64,000 nucleotides of DNA. Source: Corynebacterium meitnerae. Its GTDB lineage: Bacteria; Actinomycetota; Actinomycetes; Mycobacteriales; Mycobacteriaceae. The notes under the pieces were generated by a model. That model made no database searches, had not been told where the DNA came from, and worked only from the letters and a program-made list of their open reading frames with translations. The translations under genes and the position numbers were made by a program. Below are positions 19,482-30,480 of this stretch, piece by piece. The DNA is taken from assembly GCF_027570075.1 (NCBI RefSeq), contig NZ_JAKMUS010000002.1, forward strand, positions 62,001 to 126,000, given 5' to 3'. Each line of letters opens with the position of its first letter. Positions within the stretch are counted from its first letter, which is position 1.

Positions 19482-20540
19482 GTGTCTTTCAACGTCGTTG
19501 TTGCTGGTGGTGGAACAGCCGGGCACATCGAGCCTGCACTTGCTGTTGCGGAAGTACTCCGTGATGAATTCGGTGCTTCGGTGTCAGCACTAGGGACGGA
19601 GAAGGGATTGGAAACCTCCATCGTCCCGGCCCGTGGGTTTGAGCTTGACCTGGTGGATCCGGTTCCAATCCCGCGTAAGCAACCCCTCAAACTTTTTGGT
19701 GTGCCTGCAAAACTTGTGAAGTCTGTGAACCAGACGCGTAAAGCACTGAAACGTCGTGAAGCTGATGCAGTCTTTGGCACTGGCGGCTACGTTTCTGCTT
19801 CCGCTTACCTCGCGGCGAAGACTCTCGGCATTCCATTTTATGTGTTGGAGACCAATGCTCTAGCTGGCATGGCCAACAAGCTGGGCGTCAAACTCGGTGG
19901 CGTTGGTTTTAACGCGGTGCCCAATTCCGGTATGCCGGGTGAGATCGTCGGGGTCCCTGTCCGTCCTGGCGTGGGCAAGGACGAGGATGGGGCGAAAGCA
20001 CAGCGTGGCTACAAGATGTGGAACCTCGATCCGGATAAACCAACGGTCCTAGTGACTGGTGGTTCCCAAGGTGCGCGCAGCATCAACGAGGCACTGCACG
20101 GTGCCGTGGGTCGGCTGACCGCCGCGGGCTACCAGGTGCTTCATGCATATGGCCGTAAGAATGATGCGCCGGAGCCGCACGAGGGCTACACCGCTGTGCC
20201 GTACATCGATGACATGGAAGCTGCGTATGCGGTCACTGATGTGGTGATTTGCCGTTCCGGTGCGATGACGGTTGCGGAGAACTCCGCTGCCGGCGTGCCC
20301 GCGATCTACATCCCGCTTCCTCATGGCAATGGTGAGCAGGGGCTCAATTCCGCCCATCTGGTTGAAGCGGGCGCCGCAATGCGTATCGACGACGCCGCGC
20401 TCACCCCCGACGCCCTCGTCACCGCCGTGACGGAGATTCTTGGTGGCAAGAGCGAAGACATGAAGCGTGCGCTTTCTGGCACCCAAGCAGGTAATGCGGC
20501 GCAGATGATTGCCCGCCGGATCATGGGAAAGGACTCATAG
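19482..20540 (+). CDS. murG: Lipid II synthase MurG (GlcNAc transferase)
   Basis: 352 aa peripheral membrane GT28 glycosyltransferase that adds GlcNAc to lipid I, giving lipid II. The N-terminal [16 protein letters not shown] near residues 8-23 is the actinobacterial version of the GGGTGGH glycine loop. [11 protein letters not shown] and [11 protein letters not shown] follow, and [15 protein letters not shown] near 190 and [20 protein letters not shown] near 256 shape the UDP-GlcNAc site. GTG 19482 is preceded by GAGGAGA. Its stop shares one base with the murC start. Confidence 0.95.
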   Translation: MSFNVVVAGGGTAGHIEPALAVAEVLRDEFGASVSALGTEKGLETSIVPARGFELDLVDPVPIPRKQPLKLFGVPAKLVKSVNQTRKALKRREADAVFGTGGYVSASAYLAAKTLGIPFYVLETNALAGMANKLGVKLGGVGFNAVPNSGMPGEIVGVPVRPGVGKDEDGAKAQRGYKMWNLDPDKPTVLVTGGSQGARSINEALHGAVGRLTAAGYQVLHAYGRKNDAPEPHEGYTAVPYIDDMEAAYAVTDVVICRSGAMTVAENSAAGVPAIYIPLPHGNGEQGLNSAHLVEAGAAMRIDDAALTPDALVTAVTEILGGKSEDMKRALSGTQAGNAAQMIARRIMGKDS

Positions 20541-21946
20541 TGAGCACCACAGTTGATCTTTCACGCGTCCACTTGATTGGTATTGGTGGTGCCGGCATGT
20601 CCGGTGTCGCCCGTATTCTCCTTGACCGCGGCAGTGTGGTGACGGGCTCCGATGTGAAGGATTCTCGTCCCGTTCGCGCACTGCGCACCCAAGGCGCACA
20701 GATTGCCGTGGGGCACGATGAGGCGAATCTGACCCTCGCCGGTGATCCGCCGACGGTTGTGGTGACCAGTTTCGCTGCCATCCCGAAGGACAATCCGGAA
20801 CTCGTCGCAGCAGACAGGCTTGGCATCCCCGTTATTCGCCGCTCAGATCTGCTGGGTGAGCTGATGGAGGGTTACACCCAGATGCTGTTTGCCGGCACGC
20901 ACGGCAAGACGTCCACCACCTCCATGGCTGTTGTTGCCCTGCAGGCAGCGGGGGAGGACCCCTCCTTTGCCATCGGTGGCCAACTCAACCGTGCAGGGAC
21001 GAACGCGCATCACGGCAGCGGCAACGTCTTTGTGGCGGAAGCTGATGAGTCCGATGCGTCGCTTCTGCGCTACAAGCCGGACATCGCTGTGATCACCAAT
21101 ATTGAGCCGGATCACCTGGACTATTTCGGTGATCAGGCGTCCTATTTCCAGGTTTTTGATGACTTCGCGGATCGCGTCACGGAAACCGGCACGCTCGTTG
21201 TGTGCCTCGATGATGAGGCGACGGCGCGCTGCGGTGAACGCGCATTGGACCGCGGTGTCAATGTTGTTGGCTATGGCACGGTGACGCACCCACGCATTCC
21301 TAACCAAGCTCGTATCACCAGTGAGCGTCTGGAAGGCACCACGACGTTTGTCACGGTGGACCTGGGCGGTACGGAATATGAATACTCGCTGGTCATCCCC
21401 GGCCGCCACATGGCGCTCAACTCTGCGGCTGCACTGCTAGCCGGACATCTTGCCGGTGCCGATCCGGCGAAATTGGCCGACGGGTTGTCCGGCTTCACTG
21501 GCGTGCGCCGGCGTTTTGAATTCCGCGGTGAGCTGCCAAGTGGCACGCGCGTGTACGACGATTATGCGCACCACCCCACAGAAGTTGCTGCGGTGCTGTC
21601 CGCCGCCAAGGCTGCGCATGATCGCGTGGTGGTGTGCTTCCAGCCGCACCTGTACTCGCGGACAATCAACTTTGCGCAGGAATTTGCGGATGCATTGTCT
21701 ATTGCGGACGCAGCCGTGGTGCTTGAGATCTTCGGTGCCCGTGAAGCTCCTGTTGAGGGAGTGGACTCACGCATCATCACGGACAAGATGAGCATTGAGG
21801 CCATCTATGATCCGGACTTCTCTCACGCACCTCTGTCCGTTGCGGAAATCACGCGTCCGGGTGATGTGGTGATCACCATGGGGGCTGGCAGCGTGACCAT
21901 GCTTGCGGATCCGCTGTTGGCTGCCCTCGCGGAGGCAGAGAAGTGA
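20540..21946 (+). CDS. murC: UDP-MurNAc-L-alanine ligase MurC
   Basis: 468 aa. It attaches L-alanine to UDP-MurNAc, the first stem-peptide step. The opening [17 protein letters not shown] is the MurC Rossmann motif, [12 protein letters not shown] near residue 117 is the ATP loop, and [14 protein letters not shown] near 340 begins the C-terminal domain signature. The GTG start shares a base with the murG stop codon, and the gene ends in a GTGA overlap with ftsQ, so murG-murC-ftsQ are probably translationally coupled. Confidence 0.95.
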   Translation: MSTTVDLSRVHLIGIGGAGMSGVARILLDRGSVVTGSDVKDSRPVRALRTQGAQIAVGHDEANLTLAGDPPTVVVTSFAAIPKDNPELVAADRLGIPVIRRSDLLGELMEGYTQMLFAGTHGKTSTTSMAVVALQAAGEDPSFAIGGQLNRAGTNAHHGSGNVFVAEADESDASLLRYKPDIAVITNIEPDHLDYFGDQASYFQVFDDFADRVTETGTLVVCLDDEATARCGERALDRGVNVVGYGTVTHPRIPNQARITSERLEGTTTFVTVDLGGTEYEYSLVIPGRHMALNSAAALLAGHLAGADPAKLADGLSGFTGVRRRFEFRGELPSGTRVYDDYAHHPTEVAAVLSAAKAAHDRVVVCFQPHLYSRTINFAQEFADALSIADAAVVLEIFGAREAPVEGVDSRIITDKMSIEAIYDPDFSHAPLSVAEITRPGDVVITMGAGSVTMLADPLLAALAEAEK

Positions 21947-22596
21947 AACGGGTAGTGGCAATCAGCGCCGCGGTTGTGGTGACACTCGCGGTGCTGTGGT
22001 CAGTCGTGGCTTTCACCCCACTCATGTCCGTGAAGCACATTGAGGTGGAAGGCAACGCGCACGTCAGCTCAGAAGACGTGGTGAATGCTTCGGGTGTCCA
22101 AGAAGGCACGCCACTTGCCCGGGTGAATATGCGTAACGCGGCCTCCGGTGTCGCTTCGATTCCTTGGGTGAAAACCGCAACAGCATCGAGAAGCTGGCCA
22201 TCTACGATCAAGCTGTCGGTCACGGAGAATGACGCCGTGGCGTTTTTTAACCAGGAGGATGGAGCGCACCTGCTCGATGCTGAGGGCAGGGAATTCGCCG
22301 TCGATACGCCTCCTGAAAACGCGGTTGAACTCACGGGATCCGCTGCCACGGATGAGACCGTGCGTAAAGGTGCCGTTGATATCGCCGGCACGTTTAGTGA
22401 GCACGCGCGGGAAAGCGTCGAATCGATTGAAGCGCGTGGCAAGCATGATTACGTGCTGCACGTGAAAGAGGGACGCACGGTGGCGTGGGGCGCATCCGAG
22501 GACAACCGGAATAAGTCCCTGGCGCTTGACACTGTGCTGCAGCGCGAGGGTGCAGAGTTCAACATTACGAACCCTCAGCTCGTTACTGTTCGCTAA
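21943..22596 (+). CDS. ftsQ: Cell division protein FtsQ
   Basis: 217 aa bitopic membrane protein. A very short cytoplasmic end precedes the transmembrane helix ([21 protein letters not shown]). The POTRA domain begins with [20 protein letters not shown] near residues 26-45 and is followed by a FtsQ-type beta domain ([20 protein letters not shown]). It acts as a scaffold of the divisome with FtsL. The GTG start overlaps the murC stop. A 141-nt gap to ftsZ follows, long enough for a separate ftsZ promoter. Confidence 0.92.
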   Translation: MKRVVAISAAVVVTLAVLWSVVAFTPLMSVKHIEVEGNAHVSSEDVVNASGVQEGTPLARVNMRNAASGVASIPWVKTATASRSWPSTIKLSVTENDAVAFFNQEDGAHLLDAEGREFAVDTPPENAVELTGSAATDETVRKGAVDIAGTFSEHARESVESIEARGKHDYVLHVKEGRTVAWGASEDNRNKSLALDTVLQREGAEFNITNPQLVTVR

Positions 22597-22737
22597 AAGC
22601 CCAGGTCACAAACCCTAAAGTAAAGGTTGAGGGTACCGACACGCCGTAAAAATTCGCCGAAATCTGTCTTTGGTTCGTCATGATGGGAAGCGTTGTCCGA
22701 TTTTCCACAGAAGAACCCTGAAAGGCGAGCCCCTTCC

Positions 22738-23955
22738 ATGACCTCTCCTAGCAACTACCTCGCCATGATCCGCGTTGTCGGTGTCGGTGGCGGTGGCGTC
22801 AACGCTGTTAACCGCATGATCGAGGAAGGCCTGAAGGGTGTTGAGTTTGTAGCTATCAACACCGATTCGCAGGCCCTGCTGTTCACCGATGCTGATACGA
22901 AGCTCGATATCGGCCGCGAAGCAACCCGTGGCCTTGGTGCTGGCGCTAACCCGGAGGTTGGCCGCACCTCTGCTGAGGATCACAAGCAGGAGATTGAGGA
23001 GTCCCTCAAGGGGTCTGACATGGTGTTCGTCACCGCTGGTGAGGGTGGCGGCACGGGTACTGGTGCCGCGCCGGTCGTCGCTGGTATCGCGAAGAAGATG
23101 GGCGCGCTCACCATCGGTGTTGTGACCCGTCCGTTCTCCTTCGAGGGCAAGCGCCGCACCCGTCAGGCTCTCGAGGGTATTGAGAACCTCAAGGAAGTCT
23201 GCGACACCGTCATCGTCATCCCGAATGACCGTCTGCTGCAGCTTGGGGATGCGGAGCTGTCCATGATGGAAGCATTCCGCGCCGCAGATGAGGTGCTCTA
23301 CAACGGTGTTCAGGGTATTACCAACCTCATCACCATCCCGGGCATGATCAACGTCGACTTTGCGGACGTTCGCTCCGTCATGGCTGACGCTGGTTCTGCT
23401 CTCATGGGTGTTGGCTCTGCACGTGGCGACAACCGAGTGATGGCCGCTACCGAGCAGGCTATTAACTCCCCGCTGCTGGAGACAACGATGGAGGGCGCCA
23501 AGGGTGTTCTCATCTCCGTTGCCGGCGGTTCTGACCTTGGCCTCATGGAGGTCAACAACGCGGCGTCCATCGTCGAGGAGAAGGCCGACGATGACGCAAA
23601 CATCATCTTCGGCACCATCATCGACGACAACCTGGGCGACGAGGTCCGCGTGACCATCATCGCTACCGGTTTCGATGAGAAGGCAAATGCACGTCAGGAG
23701 GAAGAGGCACCGGCACAGTCCACGGGCAGCTCCCTCTTCGATTCTGAGCCGAAGCAGGAAGAGCAGCCACAGGAGGCCGAGGAAAAGGAGGAAGCGCCGC
23801 GGACTGAGTACGCTCCGCGTCACCGCTTCGACGACACCCGTGGCGGCCTGTTCACTAACTCGGAACATGAGTCCCGTGACTCCCGTGACCCTGAGTCGTA
23901 CCGTCCGTCCCGCCGCGATGTGGACGACCTCGACGTCCCGGATTTCCTGCGCTAA
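22738..23955 (+). CDS. ftsZ: Cell division GTPase FtsZ
   Basis: 405 aa tubulin homologue that forms the Z ring. The GTP-binding loop [12 protein letters not shown] is near residues 103-114, and [15 protein letters not shown] opens the Rossmann core. An acidic, Glu/Gln-rich linker (about 320-390) leads to the conserved C-terminal peptide [10 protein letters not shown], the docking site for SepF and other partners. ATG 22738 gives the usual corynebacterial N terminus; an earlier in-frame ATG at 22693 adds a non-conserved stretch. pgeF starts on the last base of its stop codon. Confidence 0.97.
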   Translation: MTSPSNYLAMIRVVGVGGGGVNAVNRMIEEGLKGVEFVAINTDSQALLFTDADTKLDIGREATRGLGAGANPEVGRTSAEDHKQEIEESLKGSDMVFVTAGEGGGTGTGAAPVVAGIAKKMGALTIGVVTRPFSFEGKRRTRQALEGIENLKEVCDTVIVIPNDRLLQLGDAELSMMEAFRAADEVLYNGVQGITNLITIPGMINVDFADVRSVMADAGSALMGVGSARGDNRVMAATEQAINSPLLETTMEGAKGVLISVAGGSDLGLMEVNNAASIVEEKADDDANIIFGTIIDDNLGDEVRVTIIATGFDEKANARQEEEAPAQSTGSSLFDSEPKQEEQPQEAEEKEEAPRTEYAPRHRFDDTRGGLFTNSEHESRDSRDPESYRPSRRDVDDLDVPDFLR

Positions 23956-24662
23956 TGCCAGCAATCGACACAACAGATTGCCCCGTCCGCATGGTCTTCA
24001 CCGGCCGCGCGGCGGGGAATCTTGCTTCTCACGTCGGGGACGACCCATTCACCGTTTTGGCCAACCGGCAGCGCCTTGCTGATGTGCTCGGGCTCAAGCC
24101 AGAACAGTTCGTGTGGATGGAGCAGTTGCACACGAACACGGTGACCGTCGTCGATAAGCAACAGGATGCTCCCGTTGCAGCGACCGATGCCATTGTGACC
24201 ACCGCTGAGAACCTTGCTTTGTGTGTTCTCGTTGCGGATTGTGTGCCGGTGCTCTTGGCTGATCCTCATGCGAAAGTGGTCGCCGCGGTGCACGCTGGCC
24301 GCATTGGTGCGCGCAATGGCATCGTGAAGAATACCGTTGAGGAGATGCTGAAACTGGGTGCTCGCCCGGGCTCCATCCATGCTCTGTTGGGCCCGGCCGC
24401 AGCGGGCGAATCTTACGAGGTGCCCCGTGAGATGGCGGACGATGTGGAAAAGCATCTGCCTGGCTCGAAAACCCGCACCAAGAAAGGTACGCCCGGAGTT
24501 GACGTGCGCGCGGGGCTCGTGCGGCAACTCATGTCCCTCGGTGTGACGCAGATTGATGCGCATCCAGCCGACACCATCACCGACGAAACATTCTTCTCCT
24601 ACCGGCGCGAGAAAGAAACTGGGCGCCAGGCAGGCGTTATCTGGTTAACAGGGGGCAAATAA
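23955..24662 (+). CDS. pgeF: Peptidoglycan editing factor PgeF / multicopper polyphenol oxidase-like (YlmD/YfiH)
   Basis: 235 aa laccase-domain protein. The metal-ligand pattern of the family is visible: His in MEQLHTNTV near residue 58, Cys in VADCVPVLL near 97, and His in AAVHAGRIG near 114. Homologues have been linked to purine nucleoside cleavage and, in E. coli, to correcting wrongly incorporated stem-peptide residues. Lying directly after ftsZ, with a one-base overlap, it fits a cell-wall quality-control role. The precise substrate cannot be read from sequence. Confidence 0.85.
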   Translation: MPAIDTTDCPVRMVFTGRAAGNLASHVGDDPFTVLANRQRLADVLGLKPEQFVWMEQLHTNTVTVVDKQQDAPVAATDAIVTTAENLALCVLVADCVPVLLADPHAKVVAAVHAGRIGARNGIVKNTVEEMLKLGARPGSIHALLGPAAAGESYEVPREMADDVEKHLPGSKTRTKKGTPGVDVRAGLVRQLMSLGVTQIDAHPADTITDETFFSYRREKETGRQAGVIWLTGGK

Positions 24663-25354
24663 TGGATCGTTTAGAGGAACTGAAGAACAACCTTGACACC
24701 GTCACGCGCGAAGTGCGTGACGCGGAACAGAAGGCTGGTCGCGAGCCAGGCAGTGTCACCATCTTGCCGGTGACCAAATTTCACCCCGCGGAAGATATCG
24801 CGCTGCTCGCACAGCTCGGCATCACCACGGTGGGGGAGAACCGCGAACAAGAGGCGAAGCAGAAGAAGGCTGAACTGGGAGATCTCGTTGACATCGCCAT
24901 GATCGGCCAGATTCAAACCAAGAAGGCTAATTCTGTGACGCGCTGGGCTAGTTCGGTTCATTCACTCGACTCGATCAAGCTTGCCCGGGCCCTCAATCGC
25001 GGCATGGACAATGCGGAGCGCACCGAACCGTTGCCGTGCCTCATTCAGCTTTCTTTTGATGATGATGTGAATCGCGGCGGCGTCGCGCGGGAAGATCTGC
25101 CCGCACTCATTGAGGAAGTCGCCGAACTAGAGAATTTGCTTATCGACGGCTTCATGGTCGTTCCTCCCATTGGTGAGGATCCGGTGCCGGTCTTCGAAGC
25201 GTCGAAAAGCATTGCGATGCAGTACGAAAAAGAGCTTGGCCGAACGATGACTTTGTCCGCCGGCATGTCCGCAGATTTTGTGGATGCGATTGCTTGTGGG
25301 TCTGACATCGTGCGTGTCGGAACCAAGCTGCTTGGGGCCCGCCCCGTAGTCTAA
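24662..25354 (+). CDS. YggS/PLPBP-family pyridoxal phosphate homeostasis protein
   Basis: 230 aa alanine-racemase-fold protein without a racemase C-terminal domain. The PLP lysine is in LPVTKFHP near residue 38, HFIGxxQxxK is represented by IGQIQTKKAN near 80, and the C-terminal phosphate-binding part SAGMSADFVDAIACGSDIVRVGT is intact. Members buffer PLP and affect amino-acid pools. The start ATG shares a base with the pgeF stop. It belongs to the conserved ftsZ-pgeF-yggS-sepF-yggT-wag31 string of Gram-positive bacteria. Confidence 0.93.
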   Translation: MDRLEELKNNLDTVTREVRDAEQKAGREPGSVTILPVTKFHPAEDIALLAQLGITTVGENREQEAKQKKAELGDLVDIAMIGQIQTKKANSVTRWASSVHSLDSIKLARALNRGMDNAERTEPLPCLIQLSFDDDVNRGGVAREDLPALIEEVAELENLLIDGFMVVPPIGEDPVPVFEASKSIAMQYEKELGRTMTLSAGMSADFVDAIACGSDIVRVGTKLLGARPVV

Positions 25355-25395
25355 AACTCAACCATAAACTGCCCGCGAACAGGAGACTTAACCTC

Positions 25396-25803
25396 ATGTC
25401 TTTCTCCAACAGCCTGAAGGAATTCTTCGGCCTCGGCCCGTACAATCCGTCGGTCGACCCCTACTACGATGACCCGGCATACGAGGAAGCTGATACCTCC
25501 TACAGCCGCACTCCGCGCGACTACTCCGCGGCCATCATCAGCGTTCGTCCGCGTAACTACAACGACGCAAAGGACATTGGTGAGCCATTCCGTGACGGTG
25601 ATGCAGTTGTCATGGACCTGTCCGTTGTGGATAAGCCGACCGCTATGCGTCTGATCGACTTCGCTGCAGGTCTTTGCTTCGCTGCTCGTGGCAAGATGCA
25701 CAAGCTGTCCCGCACGGGGGATGAGCACCTGGTGTTCGCCATCGTTCCGGAGAACGCCCGCACCACCGTGGGTGAGCTGGAGCGCGCGGCGCACCTGCGT
25801 TAA
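25396..25803 (+). CDS. sepF: Cell division protein SepF
   Basis: 135 aa. An N-terminal amphipathic membrane-binding segment (FSNSLKEFFGLG) is followed by an acidic, tyrosine-rich linker and the SepF core (IISVRPRNYNDAKDIGEPF, then VVDKPTAMRLIDFAAGLCFAARG), the same plan as mycobacterial and corynebacterial SepF. It tethers FtsZ to the membrane, replacing FtsA, which is missing from this cluster. GGAGA lies 13 nt before ATG 25396. Confidence 0.95.
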   Translation: MSFSNSLKEFFGLGPYNPSVDPYYDDPAYEEADTSYSRTPRDYSAAIISVRPRNYNDAKDIGEPFRDGDAVVMDLSVVDKPTAMRLIDFAAGLCFAARGKMHKLSRTGDEHLVFAIVPENARTTVGELERAAHLR

Positions 25804-25805
25804 CC

Positions 25806-26093
25806 ATGATCGGCGCCATTCTTTATGCCCTCATCGGGCTATACACCCTCATGGTGATCGTCCGGCTCATCATCGAGATGATCCAGTCCTTCTCCAAACA
25901 TTTTGATCCGCCACGTTGGTTCATGGTTATTGCGGAATTCTTCTTTGTTACCACGGACCCACCGATCAAGTTTCTGCGTCGCTTTATTCCACCGCTTCCG
26001 TTGGGTGGGGTAGCCCTGGACGTGAGCGTGATTGTGCTGTTCATCGCGCTGATGGTGCTGAGTGCCGTGGTGCGGATCAGCTTTGGAATCTAG
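25806..26093 (+). CDS. YggT-family membrane protein
   Basis: 95 aa with two hydrophobic segments: residues 1-20 (MIGAILYALIGLYTLMVIVR) and about 68-93. The loop contains the YggT-family signature TTDPPIKFLRRFIPPLPLGGVALDVS. The start is 2 nt after sepF. Its molecular role is unknown, though the gene is widely conserved between sepF and divIVA, suggesting a part in membrane organisation at the septum or pole. Confidence 0.88.
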   Translation: MIGAILYALIGLYTLMVIVRLIIEMIQSFSKHFDPPRWFMVIAEFFFVTTDPPIKFLRRFIPPLPLGGVALDVSVIVLFIALMVLSAVVRISFGI

Positions 26094-26107
26094 GCTTGGT
26101 TCATAGC

Positions 26108-26134
26108 TCACCCTCGGGTACACGTTGAGGGTGA
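26108..26134 (+). repeat. Hairpin between yggT and wag31
   Basis: TCACCCTC (26108-26115) pairs perfectly with GAGGGTGA (26127-26134) over an 11-nt loop. Only a weak T-rich stretch follows, so it is at best a partial terminator. Its right arm overlaps a possible -35 (TTGAGG). Confidence 0.5.
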
Positions 26135-26152
26135 ACATTTCGTGGGCTAGGC
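26125..26152 (+). promoter_or_regulatory. Candidate wag31 promoter
   Basis: TTGAGG (26125-26130), a 16-nt spacer and TAGGCT (26147-26152) form a plausible housekeeping promoter. Transcription would start near 26160, about 60 nt before wag31. Confidence 0.45.
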
Positions 26153-26222
26153 TTTACCTAGTTATCGTCCATCTACCAATGAAAAGACGTGCTTCGAGCA
26201 CATCTATCCGAAGGGAACTCAC

Positions 26223-27071
26223 ATGCCGCTGACACCAGCAGACGTGCACAATGTCGCTTTCAGCAAGCCGCCGATTGGCAAGCGTGGTTACAACGAGGAC
26301 GAGGTTGATCAGTTCCTGGACCTCGTTGAGGACACTCTTGCTCAGCTGCAGGATGAAAACGATGAACTCCGTGCCCGCCTTGAGGAAGGTGGTGCAGCAG
26401 CCCCGAAGGTTGAGAAGGCTGACAAGGCTCCGAAGGTAGATGAGGCTGCTATCCGCCGTGAGGTGGAGGAGAAGCTCCGCAAGGAGTACGAAGCTCGTAT
26501 TGAGCGCGCAGAGAACGAGGCCAAGAAGGCTCAGCAGGCGGCTAAGGCACAGCCGAAGGCTGCTGCACCGCAGGCTTCCACCGGTGAGCCCAACGTCCAG
26601 GCTGCTCGCATCCTGGGTCTGGCACAGGAGACCGCTGATCGTCTGACCAATGAGGCTCAGGAGGAGGCTCGTCGCCTGGTCGAGGAGGCACAGACGAGCG
26701 CTAACTCCCAGGTTGCAGAGGCAGAGAAGAACGCTACTGCCACCACCAAGAACGCTGAGCAGAAGGCTAACCAGCTGGTCGCCGAGGCACAGCGTAAGGC
26801 AGAGGAGACCACGAACGAGGCGAACTCTCGTGCCGAGGCTTCCATCCGTAAGGCTGAGGAGCAGGCAGCACAGCTGCGTAGCGATGCTGAGCGTAAGCAC
26901 ACCGAGATCATGACCACGGTGAAGCAGCAGCAGTCCGCACTGGAGGCTCGTATCGCCGAGCTGCGCACCTTCGAGCGTGAGTACCGCACCCGTCTCAAGA
27001 CCCTGCTGGAGTCCCAGCTGGAGGAGCTGGAGACCCGTGGTTCTTCCGCACCGTCTGGTGAGCAGAAGTAG
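26223..27071 (+). CDS. wag31: Polar growth protein Wag31 (DivIVA)
   Basis: 282 aa. The N-terminal DivIVA membrane-binding domain begins [20 protein letters not shown] and continues [18 protein letters not shown]. Then come a Lys/Ala/Pro-rich linker and a long coiled coil (about residues 120-275) rich in Ala, Glu, Gln and Arg. It assembles at the poles and organises tip growth in corynebacteria. AAGGGA lies upstream of the ATG. A strong terminator follows, so wag31 ends the dcw block. Confidence 0.96.
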   Translation: MPLTPADVHNVAFSKPPIGKRGYNEDEVDQFLDLVEDTLAQLQDENDELRARLEEGGAAAPKVEKADKAPKVDEAAIRREVEEKLRKEYEARIERAENEAKKAQQAAKAQPKAAAPQASTGEPNVQAARILGLAQETADRLTNEAQEEARRLVEEAQTSANSQVAEAEKNATATTKNAEQKANQLVAEAQRKAEETTNEANSRAEASIRKAEEQAAQLRSDAERKHTEIMTTVKQQQSALEARIAELRTFEREYRTRLKTLLESQLEELETRGSSAPSGEQK

Positions 27072-27085
27072 TACAGACTGAAGTA

Positions 27086-27118
27086 AGTACCCGCCCGAGA
27101 TGGGCGGGTACTTTTTTT
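27086..27118 (+). terminator. Intrinsic terminator after wag31
   Basis: A perfect 11-bp stem (27086-27096 with 27102-27112) around a 5-nt loop, followed by seven T. It separates the dcw cluster from ileS. Confidence 0.95.
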
Positions 27119-27124
27119 GTGCGC

Positions 27125-27130
27125 TACACT
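27125..27130 (+). promoter_or_regulatory. Candidate -10 of the ileS leader
   Basis: TACACT at 27125-27130, immediately after the wag31 terminator, would start the T-box leader near 27137. Confidence 0.5.
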
Positions 27131-27136
27131 GTCTAC

Positions 27137-27305
27137 TGTCCAACGCACACGCAGTGATCCGGCTATCACCGGGGAGCGTTCCGGAAGAACGGCGCAAGCT
27201 CATTAGAACCGGAAAATCCACTAATGAAGTGGGGGACTTCCTAGTTCCCAAGCGGGGTGGTACCGCGCGAGTGATCGCGTCCCCGCGGCTTTAAGTGGAG
27301 GATCC
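27137..27305 (+). promoter_or_regulatory. Translational T-box riboswitch of ileS
   Basis: The leader shows the short actinobacterial T-box layout. CCGG/CCGG (27159-27162 and 27169-27172) closes the ultrashort stem I loop, which holds the isoleucine specifier ATC at 27165-27167. The T-box core AGCGGGGTGGTACCGCG is at 27251-27267, pairing onward with the CCCCGC near 27281. No terminator hairpin with T-run is present. Instead the element abuts the GGAGG ribosome-binding site at 27297-27301, so uncharged tRNA-Ile should free translation initiation. Confidence 0.93.
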
Positions 27306-30300
27306 ATGGAAAACACATCTCGCGTGTACCCGAAGGTGGACATGACCGGGGGGTCGCAGAAGTTCCCTGAGATGGAACAGGTCGTTCTTGATTACTGGAA
27401 GAAGGACGATACTTTCCAGGCCAGCCTGAAGAACCGTGAAGGTGCCGAAGAGTACGTATTCAACGATGGTCCGCCGTTTGCTAACGGCCTGCCGCACTAC
27501 GGCCACCTGCTGACGGGTTACGTGAAGGACATCGTTCCGCGTTTCCGCACCATGACCGGCTACCACGTTCCGCGCGTGTTCGGCTGGGACTGCCACGGCC
27601 TGCCGGCTGAGCTGGAGGCAGAGAAGCAGCTGGGTATCACCGACAAGGCACAGATCCAGGACATGGGTCTGGCTAAGTTCAATGAGTACTGTGGCCAGTC
27701 CGTCATGCACTATGCCGGTGAGTGGGAAGACTACGTTACCCGCCAGGCGCGTTGGGTCGACTTTGAAAACGGCTACAAGACCATGGACATCGAGTACATG
27801 GAGTCCGTCATGTGGGCGTTCAAGACCCTCTACGACAAGGGCTTGATCTACCAGGGCTTCCGTGTCCTGCCGTACTCCTGGGCTGAGCACACTCCGCTGT
27901 CGAACCAGGAGACCCGCCTGGATGACTCGTACAAGGAGCGCCAGGATCCCACGGTGACGGTGACGCTTCCGCTTACCGGCGCGCGTGAGGGTTTCCCTGC
28001 ACTGAAGACGTGGGAGAACAACCCTGAGCTTCACACCGCTGAGGCACTTGCTTGGACGACGACGCCGTGGACCCTGCCGTCCAACCTTGCTCTCGCTGTT
28101 GGCCCGGAGATCGAGTACTCCCTGATCCGCGTCACCGAGGGTGATTTCACCGGTCGCACCTTCCTCATCGCCACGGCACTCATCGGCTCCTACGCGAAGG
28201 AACTGGGCGAGAATGAGGTGCTTGCTACCTTCCAGGGCAGCGAGCTGGAGGGCCTGACCTACAAGCCGGTCTTCGATTATTTTGCGGATCAGCCGAACGC
28301 CTTCATGGTGCTCGTGGCAGATTACGTCTCCACTGAGGACGGTACCGGTATCGTCCACCAGGCTCCGGCCTTCGGTGAGGACGATATGATCACGTGCGAG
28401 AAGTACGGTATCGGCCTGGTCATCCCCGTTGACGCTGACGGTAAGTTCACCAGCCTCGTTCCTGAGTACCAGGGCAAGCTGGTGTTCGACGCCAACCGCG
28501 ACATCATCCGTGACCTGAAGGCAGCGGATCGTGTCCTGCAGGACAAGGTTATTGTTCACTCCTACCCGCACTCTTGGCGTTCCGGTGAGCCGCTGATCTA
28601 CATGGCTCTGCCGGCGTGGTTTGTGAAGGTCGTGGATATCCGCGACCGCATGGTGGAGCTCAACCAGACCATCGACTGGATCCCTAGCCACGTGCGCGAT
28701 GGCCAGTTTGGCAAGTGGCTTGAGGGCGCACGCGACTGGAACATCTCCCGCACCCGTTACTGGGGTTCCCCGGTTCCGGCGTGGGTCTCCGACAACCCGG
28801 AGTACCCGCGTGTGGATGTGTACGGCTCCCTCGATGAGCTGGAGAAGGACTTCGGTGTTCGTCCGGAATCCCTGCACCGCCCGTACATCGATGAGCTGGT
28901 TCGTCCAAACCCGGATGATCCGACAGGCCAGTCCATGATGCGCCGTGTTCCGGACGTTCTGGACTGCTGGTTCGAGTCCGGTTCCATGCCGTTTGCGCAG
29001 TACCACTACCCGTTTGAGAACGTCGAGGAGCACGACGTGCGCCAGCCGGCGGACTTCATCGTGGAGTACTCCGGCCAGAGCCGTGGTTGGTTCTACGTGC
29101 AGCACGTCCTGTCTACCGCGCTGTTTGATCGCGTGGCCTACAAGCAGGTGGTCGCGCACGGCATCGTGCTGGGTTCGGACGGCCAGAAGATGTCCAAGTC
29201 CAAGGGCAATTACCCGAATGTCAACGAGGTCTTTGACCGTGATGGTTCTGACGCGATGCGTTGGTTCCTCATGTCCAGCCCGATCCTGCGCGGTGGCAAC
29301 CTCATCGTGACGGAGCAGGGCATCCGCGACGGTGTCCGCCAGGCGATCCTGCCGCTGTGGAACGCTTATTCCTTCCTCCAGCTGTATGCGGATAGGGAGG
29401 CGGAGTTCTCCACCGAGTCCACCAATGTGCTTGACCGCTACATCCTGGCAAAGCTGCACGACATGGTGGATAACACCAAGAAGGCGCTGGATGCCACGGA
29501 TATCTCTGGTGCCTGCGAAGAGGTCCGTCTGTTCGCAGACACCCTGACGAACTGGTACGTCCGCCGTTCCCGTGACCGTTTCTGGGCTGGCCAGGACGAG
29601 CACCCAGAGGCATTCAACACCCTCTACACGGTGCTGGAGATCCTGAGCCGTGCGACGGCTCCGCTGCTGCCGTACATCTCTGAGGTGATGTGGCGTGGTC
29701 TGACTGGTGGCCGAAGCGTGCACCTGGAGGACTACCCGGAGGCACAGAATATCCCGTCGGATGATGCCCTGGTTGCGTCCATGGATGCCACCCGCGCGGT
29801 GTGCTCCGCTGCATCGTCCGTGCGTAAGTCCAACAAGCTGCGCAACCGTCTGCCGCTGCCGAGCCTGACCGTGGCACTGCCGAACGCTGATTCCCTGCAG
29901 AACTTCCAGGACGTCATCCGTGATGAGGTCAATGTGAAGAATGTTGAGCTCACCACTGACGTGGACGCCGCTGGCTCCTTCGAGGTTGTGGTGAATGCGA
30001 AGGTCGCTGGCCCGACCTTGGGCAAGGACGTTCAGCGCGCCATCAAGAACGTGAAGGCAGGCAACTACGTACGCGAGGGTGAGAACGTCATCGTCGATGG
30101 TGACATTGTTCTGACGCCGGAGCTCTACACCGAGCGCCTCGTGGCAGAGAACCCTGACAGCACCGCACGCGTGGATGCTGGCGAACAAGTCGGCCTGGTC
30201 GTCCTGGACACCAACGTCACCGAGGAACTGGAATCCGAAGGCTGGGCAGCAGACGTGATCCGTGGCCTGCAGGATGCCCGCAAGCAGGAAGGCCTTGAGG

Positions 30301-30476
30301 TCTCTGACCGCATTGCCGTGGTCCTGTCCGTTCCGGCGGACAAGGAAGAGTGGGCACGCACCCACGCGGACCACATTGCTGCGGAAACGCTGGCGACGTC
30401 CTTCGACGTGGTCACCGAGCCGATCTCAGGTCATGATGTTGTCACCGGTGTGACTGCGAGCGTGCAGAAGAACTAG
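27306..30476 (+). CDS. ileS: Isoleucyl-tRNA synthetase
   Basis: 1056 aa class I synthetase charging tRNA-Ile. The HIGH-type motif is HYGH at residues 64-67 and KMSKS is at 628-632. The editing (CP1) domain lies between them, with TTPWTLPSN (about 251-259) and [15 protein letters not shown] (about 345-359). The length and HYGH form suit the long IleS type of actinobacteria, which resembles eukaryotic enzymes. Expression is predicted to respond to tRNA-Ile charging through the T-box. dinB starts 4 nt after its stop and may be co-transcribed. Confidence 0.96.
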   Translation: MENTSRVYPKVDMTGGSQKFPEMEQVVLDYWKKDDTFQASLKNREGAEEYVFNDGPPFANGLPHYGHLLTGYVKDIVPRFRTMTGYHVPRVFGWDCHGLPAELEAEKQLGITDKAQIQDMGLAKFNEYCGQSVMHYAGEWEDYVTRQARWVDFENGYKTMDIEYMESVMWAFKTLYDKGLIYQGFRVLPYSWAEHTPLSNQETRLDDSYKERQDPTVTVTLPLTGAREGFPALKTWENNPELHTAEALAWTTTPWTLPSNLALAVGPEIEYSLIRVTEGDFTGRTFLIATALIGSYAKELGENEVLATFQGSELEGLTYKPVFDYFADQPNAFMVLVADYVSTEDGTGIVHQAPAFGEDDMITCEKYGIGLVIPVDADGKFTSLVPEYQGKLVFDANRDIIRDLKAADRVLQDKVIVHSYPHSWRSGEPLIYMALPAWFVKVVDIRDRMVELNQTIDWIPSHVRDGQFGKWLEGARDWNISRTRYWGSPVPAWVSDNPEYPRVDVYGSLDELEKDFGVRPESLHRPYIDELVRPNPDDPTGQSMMRRVPDVLDCWFESGSMPFAQYHYPFENVEEHDVRQPADFIVEYSGQSRGWFYVQHVLSTALFDRVAYKQVVAHGIVLGSDGQKMSKSKGNYPNVNEVFDRDGSDAMRWFLMSSPILRGGNLIVTEQGIRDGVRQAILPLWNAYSFLQLYADREAEFSTESTNVLDRYILAKLHDMVDNTKKALDATDISGACEEVRLFADTLTNWYVRRSRDRFWAGQDEHPEAFNTLYTVLEILSRATAPLLPYISEVMWRGLTGGRSVHLEDYPEAQNIPSDDALVASMDATRAVCSAASSVRKSNKLRNRLPLPSLTVALPNADSLQNFQDVIRDEVNVKNVELTTDVDAAGSFEVVVNAKVAGPTLGKDVQRAIKNVKAGNYVREGENVIVDGDIVLTPELYTERLVAENPDSTARVDAGEQVGLVVLDTNVTEELESEGWAADVIRGLQDARKQEGLEVSDRIAVVLSVPADKEEWARTHADHIAAETLATSFDVVTEPISGHDVVTGVTASVQKN

Positions 30477-30480
30477 AGGT

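Noticed and set aside
22678-23973. Long minus-strand open frame opposite ftsZ
   Set aside because: Shadow of ftsZ; no domain and no promoter or ribosome-binding site evidence.
27291-30374. Very long minus-strand open frame opposite ileS
   Set aside because: It mirrors the codon bias of ileS on the other strand. Its Arg/Val/His-rich product has no domain, while ileS is unquestionable.
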